A DNA stretch of 64,000 nt from Gordonia sputi NBRC 100414. GTDB taxonomy: Bacteria; Actinomycetota; Actinomycetes; Mycobacteriales; Mycobacteriaceae. The DNA lies in contig NZ_BAFC01000051.1 of NCBI RefSeq assembly GCF_000248055.1, forward strand, positions 37,866-101,865, in the 5' to 3' direction. The notes beneath the pieces are model-generated. The model searched no databases and had not been told where the DNA came from. It saw only the letters and a list, made by a program, of their open reading frames with translations. Positions 9,051 to 16,775 of this stretch are shown here, in pieces; position 1 is the stretch's first letter, and every line of letters begins with the position of its first letter. The position numbers were made by a program, and so were the translations under genes.

Positions 9051-10757
9051 GTGGCTGCCAACACCACCCCTGTGGTGTCGTCGAATGCGGCACCCGACAC
9101 ACCGACACGGGCCGCGTGGCTCGCGCTGGCAGGGTGCCTCCTCGGCGTGTTCATGCAGATGCTGGACACGACGATCGTCAACATCGCGCTCCCCGACCTC
9201 ACCGTCGACCTCGGCGCGTCGACGTCGGAGCAGTTGTTCGTCCTGAGCGTGTACACGCTGGCCTTCGCATGCACGCTCCTGACTGCTGCGACGCTGGGTG
9301 GTCGCCTCGGTCGACGTCGCATGTTCATCTTCGCGATGGTCGCGTTCACGGTCACGTCCGTGCTGTGCGGCCTGGCCCGCAGCCCGCTCGAGCTGATCAT
9401 CTGCCGCGGCGCCCAGGGCATGAGCGCAGCGCTGATGTCGGCACAGACGTTGGCGCTGATCGCTGCGTTGTTCCCCAAGTCGCGCCACGGCGCGGTCTTC
9501 GGCATCTACGGCGCGGTCGCGGGACTGGCCGCCATGTTGGGACCGGTCCTCGGCGGACTCCTGGTGACCGGGGATCTGTTCGGTTGGGGATGGCGCGCGA
9601 TCTTCTTCGTCAATGTTCCGATCGGCATCGTGGCATGCGTGCTCGCGGGCCGTCGACTTCCGCAGATGCGCGACGCCGACCCGCCGCGGCTCGATCTGGT
9701 CGGTGTGGCGCTGTCGACCGCCGGCCTGTTCCTGCTGCTCTACCCGCTGGCGGTGGGCCGCGAGCAGAACTGGCCACCGCGTCTGTGGGCCATGATGGGT
9801 GCGGCAGTGGTCCTGTTGGGCCTGTTCGTCGTCGTCGAACGTCGTCTGCTCCGCAGCGGAGGCGCTCCCCTGCTCCGACTCGATCTCTTCGCGTCTCGAC
9901 GATTCTCCGTGGGGCTGCTTCTCTCGCTGCTGTTCTTCAGCGTCTTCGCGGGGTTCTTTTTCACGGTGTCGGTCGCGACCCAGTTCGGCCTCGGCTATTC
10001 GGCGTTGCGCACCGGGCTGCTCGCACTTCCATTCGCGATCGGGGCGGCCGCGGGTTCCGTCGGTTCGCCGCTTGTGGTTCGTCGGCTCGGGCCGGCACGC
10101 ACACTGTGCCTCGGTGTCCTGATCTTGTCGGCGGGACTCGCCTGGCTCGCAGCAGAATTGGAGCCACAGACCGCGTCCTTGTCGGTGGCGGCCGTCATCG
10201 CGCCGCTCGTCGTCGGCGGTATCGGCACGGGATTCTTCATCGCTCCACTGCAGACGGCGATCCTCTCCGACACGAACGACCAGAACATCGGCTCCGCGTC
10301 GGGCTGTGTACCGACGGTGCAGCAGATCGGCGCCTCGATCGGACTGGCTGTGGTCACGATCTTCTTCTTCGGTCAGGTCTCGGCCCAGTCGGTCGAGGCG
10401 GTTCCCGCCGCGCGCGCCGGATTGTCTGCAGCGCTCGAGAACACCGACGTCGACCCGATGTTCCGCGGTGCGGTGGCCGACCGTTTCGCCGACTGCGCGT
10501 CGGCTCAACTGAGCTCGGCGCATCCCGAAACTCCCGCACCGGGTTGCTCGACGTCGGGGTCTGCCCAGCAGGGCGTGGCCGCCACTGTCGCAAGGCAGGC
10601 GGCGCCGGAACTCAAGACAGCGGGCCGGCACGTCGCGGCACAGAGTTTCATGGGCGCATTCCGCGCGACCCTCTGGGTGCTCGCGATCCTCGGCTGTGTG
10701 ATCGCTGTACTGTCGCTCGCGCTCGGGCGTCGCAGTGGCGACCAACAGCCGCAGTAG
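9051..10757 (+). CDS. DHA2-family MFS transporter (14 TMS)
   Basis: This is a proton-coupled exporter of the EmrB/QacA (DHA2) type. The 568-aa protein begins with about 20 hydrophilic residues and has roughly fourteen membrane segments. Motif A is visible as GGRLGRRRMF and the antiporter motif C as GPVLGGLL. MLDTTIVNIALPDL in the first helix is a DHA2 hallmark. A long loop of about 100 residues before the last helix contains two cysteines and is probably extracytoplasmic. The GTG at 9051 is 14 bases after the papA-like stop. Its partner suggests export of an acylated lipid or natural product rather than drug efflux alone, but the substrate is inferred only from context. Confidence 0.88.
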   Translation: MAANTTPVVSSNAAPDTPTRAAWLALAGCLLGVFMQMLDTTIVNIALPDLTVDLGASTSEQLFVLSVYTLAFACTLLTAATLGGRLGRRRMFIFAMVAFTVTSVLCGLARSPLELIICRGAQGMSAALMSAQTLALIAALFPKSRHGAVFGIYGAVAGLAAMLGPVLGGLLVTGDLFGWGWRAIFFVNVPIGIVACVLAGRRLPQMRDADPPRLDLVGVALSTAGLFLLLYPLAVGREQNWPPRLWAMMGAAVVLLGLFVVVERRLLRSGGAPLLRLDLFASRRFSVGLLLSLLFFSVFAGFFFTVSVATQFGLGYSALRTGLLALPFAIGAAAGSVGSPLVVRRLGPARTLCLGVLILSAGLAWLAAELEPQTASLSVAAVIAPLVVGGIGTGFFIAPLQTAILSDTNDQNIGSASGCVPTVQQIGASIGLAVVTIFFFGQVSAQSVEAVPAARAGLSAALENTDVDPMFRGAVADRFADCASAQLSSAHPETPAPGCSTSGSAQQGVAATVARQAAPELKTAGRHVAAQSFMGAFRATLWVLAILGCVIAVLSLALGRRSGDQQPQ

Positions 10758-10825
10758 CGCCCAGCAGTCGGGTAGCAACCAAAAGACTGCCGCAACCAAC
10801 AAGCAGGACGGCTCACGAAACCCGA

Positions 10826-10853
10826 CGCCCGCATCCGATTTCGGATGCGGGCG
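10826..10853. terminator. Bidirectional terminator hairpin
   Basis: A perfect 13-bp inverted repeat (CGCCCGCATCCGA / TCGGATGCGGGCG) with a two-base centre sits between the convergent MFS and tsf genes. There is no long T-tract, as is usual for actinobacterial hairpin terminators. Confidence 0.8.
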
Positions 10854-10893
10854 GTGGTGGTCGTGCCTTACGCCTTCAGTTGGCGCCAGTGCT

Positions 10894-11718
10894 TTAGGAC
10901 TGGCCGACCTCGAAGCGGGTGAACGCCTTGACGGTGGCGCCCGCCTCGTCGAGAACGTTCTTGACGGTCTTCTTGGAGTCCTTCACGAACGGCTGGTCGA
11001 TGAGGACCGAATCCTTGAAGAATCCGGTCAGACGGCCTTCGACGATCTTCGGCAGAGCCTTCTCCGGCTTGCCTTCTGCCTTGGCGGTCTCCTCGGCGAT
11101 ACGACGCTCGTTCTCGACGACGTCAGCGGGGACCTCGTCGCGAGTGGCGTAACGCGCCTTGAGAGCGGCAACCTGCTGTGCGGCATTGCGCGCGGCCTCG
11201 GCAGCGGCATCGCCGTCGCCGTCGTAGGACACGAGAACGCCGACGGCGGGAGGCAGGTCGGATGCACGCTTGTGCAGGTACACGGCGACAGGTCCGTCGT
11301 AGTAGACGACACGACGCAGTTCGAGCTTCTCGCCGATCTTGGCCGAGAGCGCCTGCACGGCATCGGCGACGGTGCCGTCACCGAGCTTGGCTGCCTTGAG
11401 CTCCTCGATGTCGCTGGTCTTTGCGACCAGAGCGGAATCGAGAACCTGGTCGGCGAGCGCCTGGAACTCGGCGTTCTTCGCGACGAAGTCTGTCTCGGAG
11501 TTGAGCTCGATCATCGCGCCACCCTTGGCGGCGACGAGGCCTTCGGCGGTGGAGCGCTCTGCGCGCTTGCCCACGTCCTTGGCACCCTTGATACGGAGTT
11601 CCTCGACAGCCTTGTCGAAGTCGCCGTCGTTGTTCTCGAGGGCCTTCTTGCAGTCCAACATGCCTGAACCGGTGAGCTCACGGAGACGCTTCACATCGGC
11701 TGCGGTGTAGTTCGCCAT
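10894..11718 (-). CDS. tsf: Translation elongation factor Ts
   Basis: EF-Ts exchanges GDP for GTP on EF-Tu. The 274-aa protein starts with the UBA-like domain and the first family signature ([17 protein letters not shown]), and shows the second signature [12 protein letters not shown] at about residue 75. The ATG at 11718 follows a GGAGG Shine-Dalgarno. It lies downstream of rpsB, separated by 98 bases that hold a strong hairpin. Confidence 0.98.
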   Translation of the reverse strand: MANYTAADVKRLRELTGSGMLDCKKALENNDGDFDKAVEELRIKGAKDVGKRAERSTAEGLVAAKGGAMIELNSETDFVAKNAEFQALADQVLDSALVAKTSDIEELKAAKLGDGTVADAVQALSAKIGEKLELRRVVYYDGPVAVYLHKRASDLPPAVGVLVSYDGDGDAAAEAARNAAQQVAALKARYATRDEVPADVVENERRIAEETAKAEGKPEKALPKIVEGRLTGFFKDSVLIDQPFVKDSKKTVKNVLDEAGATVKAFTRFEVGQS

Positions 11719-11752
11719 CGTTGGCGAGCCTCCTTCAAGTGGGTTAAACGGT

Positions 11753-11794
11753 GCGGGTGCTCGCAGAATCCGGAGGGATCCTGCGAGCACCCGC
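11753..11794 (-). terminator. Hairpin between rpsB and tsf
   Basis: A 14-bp perfect inverted repeat (GCGGGTGCTCGCAG / CTGCGAGCACCCGC) with a 14-base loop, itself able to pair ATCC with GGAT, lies between the two genes. It may attenuate transcription or act as an RNA processing site that sets the S2 to EF-Ts ratio. Confidence 0.7.
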
Positions 11795-11816
11795 CGGTGG
11801 CTATCGGCTACGCGCG

Positions 11817-12653
11817 TCAGGCGGTAGCGGGCGGCTCCGTTGCGGCGGGAGCCTCGGCAGCAACCTCTGCTGCCGGTGCGGCAGCCTGGGTCAGCAGTTC
11901 CTGCTCCCACTCGGCGAGCGGCTCGCCTGCGGCGGCGTCGGGCTTGGCGTCCGAGGATGCCTGGCCTGCGCGAGCCTGAACACCCTCGGCGACGGCCGAA
12001 GCCACGACGCGGGTGAGCAGTGCAGCACTGCGGATCGCGTCGTCGTTACCCGGGATCGGGTAGTCGACGAGGTCGGGATCGCAGTTGGTGTCGAGGATCG
12101 CGATGACCGGGATGTTGAGCTTGCGTGCCTCACCGACAGCAATGTGCTCCTTGTTGGTGTCCACCACCCAAATGGCAGAAGGCACCTTGGCCATATCCCG
12201 GATACCGCCGAGTGTCCGCTCGAGCTTGTTCTTCTCGCGGGTCAGCATCAGGATTTCTTTCTTGGTGCGACCCTCGAAACCGCCGGTCTGCTCCATGGTC
12301 TCGAGTTCCTTGAGACGCTGCAGACGCTTGTGGACGGTCTGGAAGTTGGTGAGCATGCCGCCGAGCCAGCGCTGGTTCACGTAGGGCATGCCGACGCGGG
12401 TGGCCTCAGCGGCGATCGACTCCTGAGCCTGCTTCTTGGTGCCGACGAACAGGATGGTGCCGCCGTGGGCGACGGTCTCCTTCACGAACTCGTAGGCCTT
12501 GTCGATGTAGGTCAGCGTCTGCTGCAGATCGATGATGTAGATGCCGTTGCGGTCGGTGAAGATGAATCGCTTCATCTTCGGGTTCCAACGGCGGGTCTGA
12601 TGCCCGAAGTGTGCGCCGCTGTCGAGCAGCTGCTTCATGGTTACGACAGCCAT
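11817..12653 (-). CDS. rpsB: 30S ribosomal protein S2
   Basis: S2 binds the 30S head-body junction. The 278-aa protein carries the standard core ([19 protein letters not shown], then GGMLTNFQT and [17 protein letters not shown]) and an Ala/Glu-rich C-terminal tail of about 50 residues, typical of actinobacterial S2. The ATG at 12653 is the conserved start with AGGAC upstream; the longer open frame is not conserved. It is transcribed with tsf. Confidence 0.98.
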   Translation of the reverse strand: MAVVTMKQLLDSGAHFGHQTRRWNPKMKRFIFTDRNGIYIIDLQQTLTYIDKAYEFVKETVAHGGTILFVGTKKQAQESIAAEATRVGMPYVNQRWLGGMLTNFQTVHKRLQRLKELETMEQTGGFEGRTKKEILMLTREKNKLERTLGGIRDMAKVPSAIWVVDTNKEHIAVGEARKLNIPVIAILDTNCDPDLVDYPIPGNDDAIRSAALLTRVVASAVAEGVQARAGQASSDAKPDAAAGEPLAEWEQELLTQAAAPAAEVAAEAPAATEPPATA

Positions 12654-12957
12654 GAGTCTTCTGTCCTTTGTGTGCAGTTGACATCGCCATCGGGTGATGA
12701 CGATCCTGGCGCCTGCGTCGCGCGGACCCGGGTGTCCGGGACCGCCCGCGCGAGTTTGTCGGCTCTCACACGCGACCGTGGTCGCCGTGGTGCATTGCCT
12801 GATGCAGGCGCGCGAAGTCACCTCATCCGCGGATGAGATGCCCCATCAGCTTACGCCGCCGCAGTTCAGAACCCAAAACGCCTCCTGCACGGCCCACCTT
12901 TGAAGAATTCTTTCGCGGCAAGGGAGCTTTCCGCGTCGCGCGCGCGTCAGAGTCGGC
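12654..12957. other. Intergenic region rpsB / M23 peptidase
   Basis: This 304-bp divergent region contains the rpsB promoter and the peptidase promoter. Apart from the 16-bp palindrome at 12822-12837 I see no gene or clear structure in it. Confidence 0.5.
12822..12837. promoter_or_regulatory. 16-bp perfect palindrome upstream of rpsB
   Basis: CTCATCCGCGGATGAG is a perfect dyad lying 169 bases before the rpsB start and 121 bases before the peptidase start. It could be an operator for either gene. No factor is assigned. Confidence 0.4.
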
Positions 12958-13554
12958 ATGGACACCCACAGAGTCGACACGACCACCGACGACGAGCCGA
13001 CCAACTCACACTCCGACGACCTAACCGGGCGCCTCCCGATTGTTCGACGACTGCTCGTCGTCCTCACCGACATCGCCCTGACCAGCGCACTTCTGCTGGG
13101 CGTTCCATCGCTTGCCGCCGCCCGTCCGCCCACCTACACCGCGCCGCTCGCTCCCAAGCCGACGGTGGTCACCGGATTCGACGAGCCGGATCAGCGGTGG
13201 CACGCGGGCCACCGTGGCGTCGACCTCGCCGTCGTCGAGGGCACGCCGGTTCTCGCGGCAGGCGACGGGGTGGTCCGGTTCGCGGGCGAGGTCGGCGGCA
13301 AGTCGACGGTGTCGATCCAGCATGCCGACGGCCTGATCACCACCTACGAGCCGGTCCGCCCCACGGTTCGGCGCGGAGATCGTGTGAGTCGCGGGGCATC
13401 CATTGGGACAGCGCTTGGCGGACACCCCGGATGTCCGACGACCGCCTGCGTGCATTGGGGCGCACGACGCGGCGCGGGGCGCAGCGCCGACTACGTCGAC
13501 CCGCTCGGACTACTCGGCGCGGTACGGGTGCGCCTCAAACCGCTCGACGGCTGA
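12958..13554 (+). CDS. Secreted M23-family peptidase
   Basis: This is a predicted zinc endopeptidase acting on cell-wall peptides. The 198-aa protein has a cytoplasmic N-terminus of about 28 residues, a hydrophobic segment (LLVVLTDIALTSALLLG) ending at SLAAARPP that acts as a signal peptide or anchor, and an LytM/M23 domain. Metal ligands are seen in HRGVDLAV (HxxxD) and CVHWG, where M23 peptidases usually have HxH; the second histidine is replaced by glycine, so activity is uncertain. The position next to rpsB matches that of M. tuberculosis Rv2891. Confidence 0.85.
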   Translation: MDTHRVDTTTDDEPTNSHSDDLTGRLPIVRRLLVVLTDIALTSALLLGVPSLAAARPPTYTAPLAPKPTVVTGFDEPDQRWHAGHRGVDLAVVEGTPVLAAGDGVVRFAGEVGGKSTVSIQHADGLITTYEPVRPTVRRGDRVSRGASIGTALGGHPGCPTTACVHWGARRGAGRSADYVDPLGLLGAVRVRLKPLDG

Positions 13555-13584
13555 CGCGCCAAGGCTTTTCGGGATTCTCCCGGA

Positions 13585-14532
13585 TCACGCCCGCGGATGC
13601 GCCTGACGGTGGGCCGCACGCAGACGTTCGACGCTGACGTGCGTGTAGAGCTGCGTCGTCGCCAACGACGCGTGGCCGAGGAGTTCCTGCACCACACGGA
13701 GATCGGCCCCGCCCTCGAGGAGGTGGGTCGCGGCGGAATGTCGGAGACCGTGGGGCCCCATCGACGGCCCGCCCGCGGCCTCGACGGCCCGGTGCACGAC
13801 GCTGCGAGCCATGCGCTGATCGAGGCGTCCGCCGCGCGCACCGAGCAACAGTGCTTCTCCTGATCGTGGACCCACCAACGACGGTCGTCCGTCGCGGAGC
13901 CAGCGGGCCACGGCTTTCGCCGCGGGCGCCCCGTAGGGCACCGTGCGCTCTTTGTTGCCCTTCCCGATCACGCGCACCACCCGGCGGTGGCCATCGATGT
14001 CCGCGATGTTCAGCCCGCACAACTCGCCAACGCGAATCCCCGTGGCGTACAACAACTCCAGAATCGCGATGTCTCGCAGCGCAAGGGGCTCGTCGCTCTC
14101 GCCAAGCGACACGGCTTCTTCGCCTCCGTCGGCATCGGTCTCCGATGCGGGGCTCTGCTTCCCCGCAGCGGCAATCGCGGCGGCCGCCTCGTCGGGCGCG
14201 AGGATCGGTGGCAGTGTGCGATGTGCTTTGGGTGCCTGCAGTCGGGTCGACGGATCGTCGCCGAGTATCTGTTCTCTGGAGGCCCAGGCGCAGAACGTCT
14301 TTGCCGACGACACCTGACGCGCGACGGTGGTTCGGGCCGCGCCGCGCCGAGTGTGTTCGGCCAGCCAGGACCTCAGTAGTGCCAGATCGATGTCGCCGAC
14401 GGGAACTCCTCTGGCGCCCGCGAACGCGATCAGGCCTCGCACATCCGACAGGTACGCGCGGATGGTGTGCTCACTGCGGCCGCGCTCGTGTCGCAGATGG
14501 TCGGCGAAGTCGTCGAGCACGGACATGGTCAT
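13585..14532 (-). CDS. xerC: Tyrosine recombinase XerC
   Basis: XerC resolves chromosome dimers at dif with XerD. The 315-aa protein has the N-terminal SAM-like DNA-binding domain and a catalytic domain with the expected residues: Arg in [12 protein letters not shown], the lysine loop near [21 protein letters not shown], the second histidine in [11 protein letters not shown] and the nucleophilic Tyr in LYTHVS. An insertion of about 30 acidic residues between the two domains is unusual but not in the core. It is a housekeeping recombinase by its position and length, not a phage integrase. No Shine-Dalgarno precedes the ATG. Confidence 0.95.
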   Translation of the reverse strand: MTMSVLDDFADHLRHERGRSEHTIRAYLSDVRGLIAFAGARGVPVGDIDLALLRSWLAEHTRRGAARTTVARQVSSAKTFCAWASREQILGDDPSTRLQAPKAHRTLPPILAPDEAAAAIAAAGKQSPASETDADGGEEAVSLGESDEPLALRDIAILELLYATGIRVGELCGLNIADIDGHRRVVRVIGKGNKERTVPYGAPAAKAVARWLRDGRPSLVGPRSGEALLLGARGGRLDQRMARSVVHRAVEAAGGPSMGPHGLRHSAATHLLEGGADLRVVQELLGHASLATTQLYTHVSVERLRAAHRQAHPRA

Positions 14533-14547
14533 CGATCGATGACAACG

Positions 14548-14585
14548 AACGACGCGCGTATACGCAACCGCACACGCGCGTCGTT
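14548..14585. repeat. Inverted repeat upstream of xerC
   Basis: AACGACGCGCGT at 14548-14559 and its complement at 14574-14585 form a 12-bp stem with a 14-base loop, 16 bases before the xerC start. It lies where the xerC promoter or 5' leader must be. Confidence 0.5.
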
Positions 14586-14586
14586 G

Positions 14587-14628
14587 TCAGATTGTCACGG
14601 GGTCAGATCGTCACGGGGTCAGATCGTC
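14587..14628. repeat. Short 16-bp tandem repeat
   Basis: The unit TCAGATYGTCACGGGG occurs at 14587-14602 and 14603-14618, followed by ten bases of a third copy. Its GGGGTCAG (14615-14622) can pair with CTGACCCC at 14647-14654, giving a hairpin downstream of the siderophore-interacting gene that may terminate it. Confidence 0.6.
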
Positions 14629-14715
14629 GCCTTGGCGTTCGGGGCTCTGACCCCTGCGTCAACGGCTGCCACGCAGGCGGGGCAGCCGTCCGGCCACCCG
14701 ACCGGCCGTCGCTCT

Positions 14716-15579
14716 TCAACCGTTGACGCCCGCGCCCTCCTCCTCGGCACGCAGATCGGACTTCCACTGCCGGAAACCCTCTTCCGTACGGCCCCGTCGC
14801 CAGTAGCCGGAAATCGACGCCCTCGCTGCGCTCACGCCACGCTCCTTGCGCACATAGCCGCGCAGGTTGTGCATGACGGCCTGCGCCTCGCCGTGGATGA
14901 AGACGTGCGGTTCGCCGTCGAGCCAGTCGGTCTCGCGCACCGCCGCGATCAGCGGGGCGTTGTCACCCGCGCGGTCGTCGGACACCTCGCCCGCAGGACC
15001 GCCGCGATGGACCCAGGTGATCTGCACGCCGGACGGTACGTCGAGCGGAACCTCATCGTCGGGGCCTGCGACCTCGATGAACGCTTTCGCGATCGCACCC
15101 TCGGGCAACGACTCGACGGCCGCGGCCAGCGCGGGAAGGCCTGCTTCGTCCGCGGCCAGCAGGTGCCATGCGGCGTCGTTGTCGGGGCGGTAGCCACTAC
15201 CCGGACCGAGGAAGTGCACGGTGGAACCGGGAGCAACCGTCGCGGCCCAGGGACCGGCGATGCCCTCGTCGCCGTGCACCACGAAGTCGATTGCGATCTC
15301 GCGCGCGTCCTCGTCGACAGTGCGAATGGTGTACGTGCGCAACACGGGCTGCTGTTCCGGCGGTAGCGACCGCGACGCCCTCGGGTCGAAGTCGTCCGGG
15401 AAGTCGACACCGTCGGGCATGAAGATCAACTTCACGTACATGTCGGTGTCGCGCTCGTCCCGTGGCGGTAGTGCCACGGCGAAATCGCCGAAGCCGTCAC
15501 CACCCAGATAGAGCCTCACCATGTGGGGTGTGATCTGCTCTCGCCGGAGCACCGTCATCGAATTCACGCGCTTTGCCAT
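14716..15579 (-). CDS. Siderophore-interacting protein (ferric-siderophore reductase, ViuB-like)
   Basis: This is a cytoplasmic NAD(P)H-dependent flavin reductase of the ViuB/SIP family, which frees iron from imported ferric siderophores. The 287-aa protein shows an FAD-binding barrel with the LRTYTIRTVD motif, IDFVVHGDEGIAGPWA, and a SIP C-terminal domain with GPDDEVPLDV, HVFIHGEAQAV and an ISGYWRRGRTEEG ending. The ATG at 15579 follows AGGAGG. A partial iron box lies about 35 bases upstream and overlaps the end of dprA, so control by an IdeR/DtxR regulator is likely. Position corresponds to M. tuberculosis Rv2895c. Confidence 0.93.
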   Translation of the reverse strand: MAKRVNSMTVLRREQITPHMVRLYLGGDGFGDFAVALPPRDERDTDMYVKLIFMPDGVDFPDDFDPRASRSLPPEQQPVLRTYTIRTVDEDAREIAIDFVVHGDEGIAGPWAATVAPGSTVHFLGPGSGYRPDNDAAWHLLAADEAGLPALAAAVESLPEGAIAKAFIEVAGPDDEVPLDVPSGVQITWVHRGGPAGEVSDDRAGDNAPLIAAVRETDWLDGEPHVFIHGEAQAVMHNLRGYVRKERGVSAARASISGYWRRGRTEEGFRQWKSDLRAEEEGAGVNG

Positions 15580-15611
15580 GAAACCTCCTAATGCGTTCCA
15601 GCTTACGCCAC

Positions 15612-15630
15612 TCGAATTAGGGTTACCTAA
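15612..15630 (-). promoter_or_regulatory. Candidate IdeR/DtxR iron box
   Basis: The 19 bases match the mycobacterial iron-box consensus TWAGGTWAGSCTWACCTWA at 14 positions. The right half is nearly perfect (GGTTACCTAA), and a TTAGG-N4-CCTAA dyad is visible at 15617-15630. It lies 33 bases before the ATG of the siderophore-interacting gene and overlaps the dprA stop codon. Confidence 0.55.
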
Positions 15631-16775
15631 ATCGCGAGTCTCCATCCCGCACCGTCGCCGGCGATCAGACCTGCAATCTCCAGTCCCGCGAGCGCAGCAC
15701 GAACGATACCGACGTCGAGGCCCGCGGCGAACGAGATCTCGGTGATCGTTGCACTCCCCTGACCGGGAATCGCGTCGTGGACCCGCTTTTCGTCGTCGGT
15801 CAGCGTGTCGGTGGGCCTGTCGCGACCGCGTCCGGGGTCGCCGCCTCCGTCGGGTACCGCCAGTGTGATGACCGACGCCGCGTCGGTCACGAGCACGCCG
15901 AGCCCATCGGCGATCAGGCGATGGCAGCCCACCGACGTCGCCGATGTGACCGGCCCCGGAATCGCGCCGACCGGTCGGTCTATCGCGCGCGCCCACGCCG
16001 CCGTGTTCGCAGCGCCCGACCTCTTGCCCGCCTCGACGACAACCGTCGCCGACGACAGCGCCGCGACCAACCGATTTCTCGTGAGGAACCGGTGCCGTGC
16101 GGCCGTGGTGCCCGGCGCGTACTCGGACACCACGGCTCCGCTGCCCGCGATCTCGGCGAGCAGCCGGGCATGTCCCGCCGGATAGTCACGGTCGATCCCG
16201 CAGGCAAGGACCGCCACGGTGATGCCTGCCGATGCGAGCGCGGCACGATGCGCGGCGCCGTCGACGCCATAGGCACCACCCGAGACAACAGCCCACCCCT
16301 GCGCACACAGCTCGCTGGAGAGCTTCCCGGTGACGTGCTCGCCGTACGACGACGCCGCTCGCGACCCGACGAGCGCAATCGAAGCGGCCGCGACTTCGTC
16401 GAGGCGCGCTGGGCCGCGCACCCAGAGTGCGATGGGTTCGTCGCCGTGCACATTCGGCTCGAGTCGCGTCAACGGAAGCAACGACCAGGCGGGCCATTCG
16501 GAGTCGTCGGACGTGATCAAGCGAGCATCAACCGCGTGCGCGGTGTCGAGATCCTTGGCGGGAGTGCAACTCTCGGCTCGAGCGCTTGTCGGACCCAGAA
16601 CCGCCTCGTGACCGCTCGGTACCCGTCGACGACGAATGGCGTCGGCCGCGGCCTCTGCTCCGATGTCGTCGACGAGATGTCGGATGGAAGAACACGGAGG
16701 TTCGGCCACAGCACTCAGATAGGCCCACGCACGCAGCAGCTCATCGTTGTGGTGGGTGTCGGCGTACACGGTCAT
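15627..16775 (-). CDS. dprA: DNA-processing protein DprA
   Basis: DprA loads RecA on incoming single-stranded DNA in competent bacteria; in actinobacteria its role is less clear. The 382-aa protein has an N-terminal helical region, a Rossmann-like core with IALVGSRAASSYG, VVSGGAYGVDGAAHRAAL, GIDRDYPAGH and RNRLVAALSSATVVVEA, and a C-terminal winged-helix domain. The ATG at 16775 overlaps the comM stop as ATGA, so the two are coupled. Its stop codon lies inside the iron box of the next gene. Confidence 0.95.
   Translation of the reverse strand: MTVYADTHHNDELLRAWAYLSAVAEPPCSSIRHLVDDIGAEAAADAIRRRRVPSGHEAVLGPTSARAESCTPAKDLDTAHAVDARLITSDDSEWPAWSLLPLTRLEPNVHGDEPIALWVRGPARLDEVAAASIALVGSRAASSYGEHVTGKLSSELCAQGWAVVSGGAYGVDGAAHRAALASAGITVAVLACGIDRDYPAGHARLLAEIAGSGAVVSEYAPGTTAARHRFLTRNRLVAALSSATVVVEAGKRSGAANTAAWARAIDRPVGAIPGPVTSATSVGCHRLIADGLGVLVTDAASVITLAVPDGGGDPGRGRDRPTDTLTDDEKRVHDAIPGQGSATITEISFAAGLDVGIVRAALAGLEIAGLIAGDGAGWRLAI

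Noticed and set aside
9006..10802. 598-codon minus-strand frame opposite the MFS gene
   Set aside because: The product is Arg/Glu/Gln-rich with no hydrophobic pattern or motif, typical of antisense frames in high-GC DNA; the MFS frame has clear family motifs.
13585..14532. xerC as a phage or island integrase
   Set aside because: Its length, motifs and position match housekeeping XerC, and no att repeats or phage genes are near.
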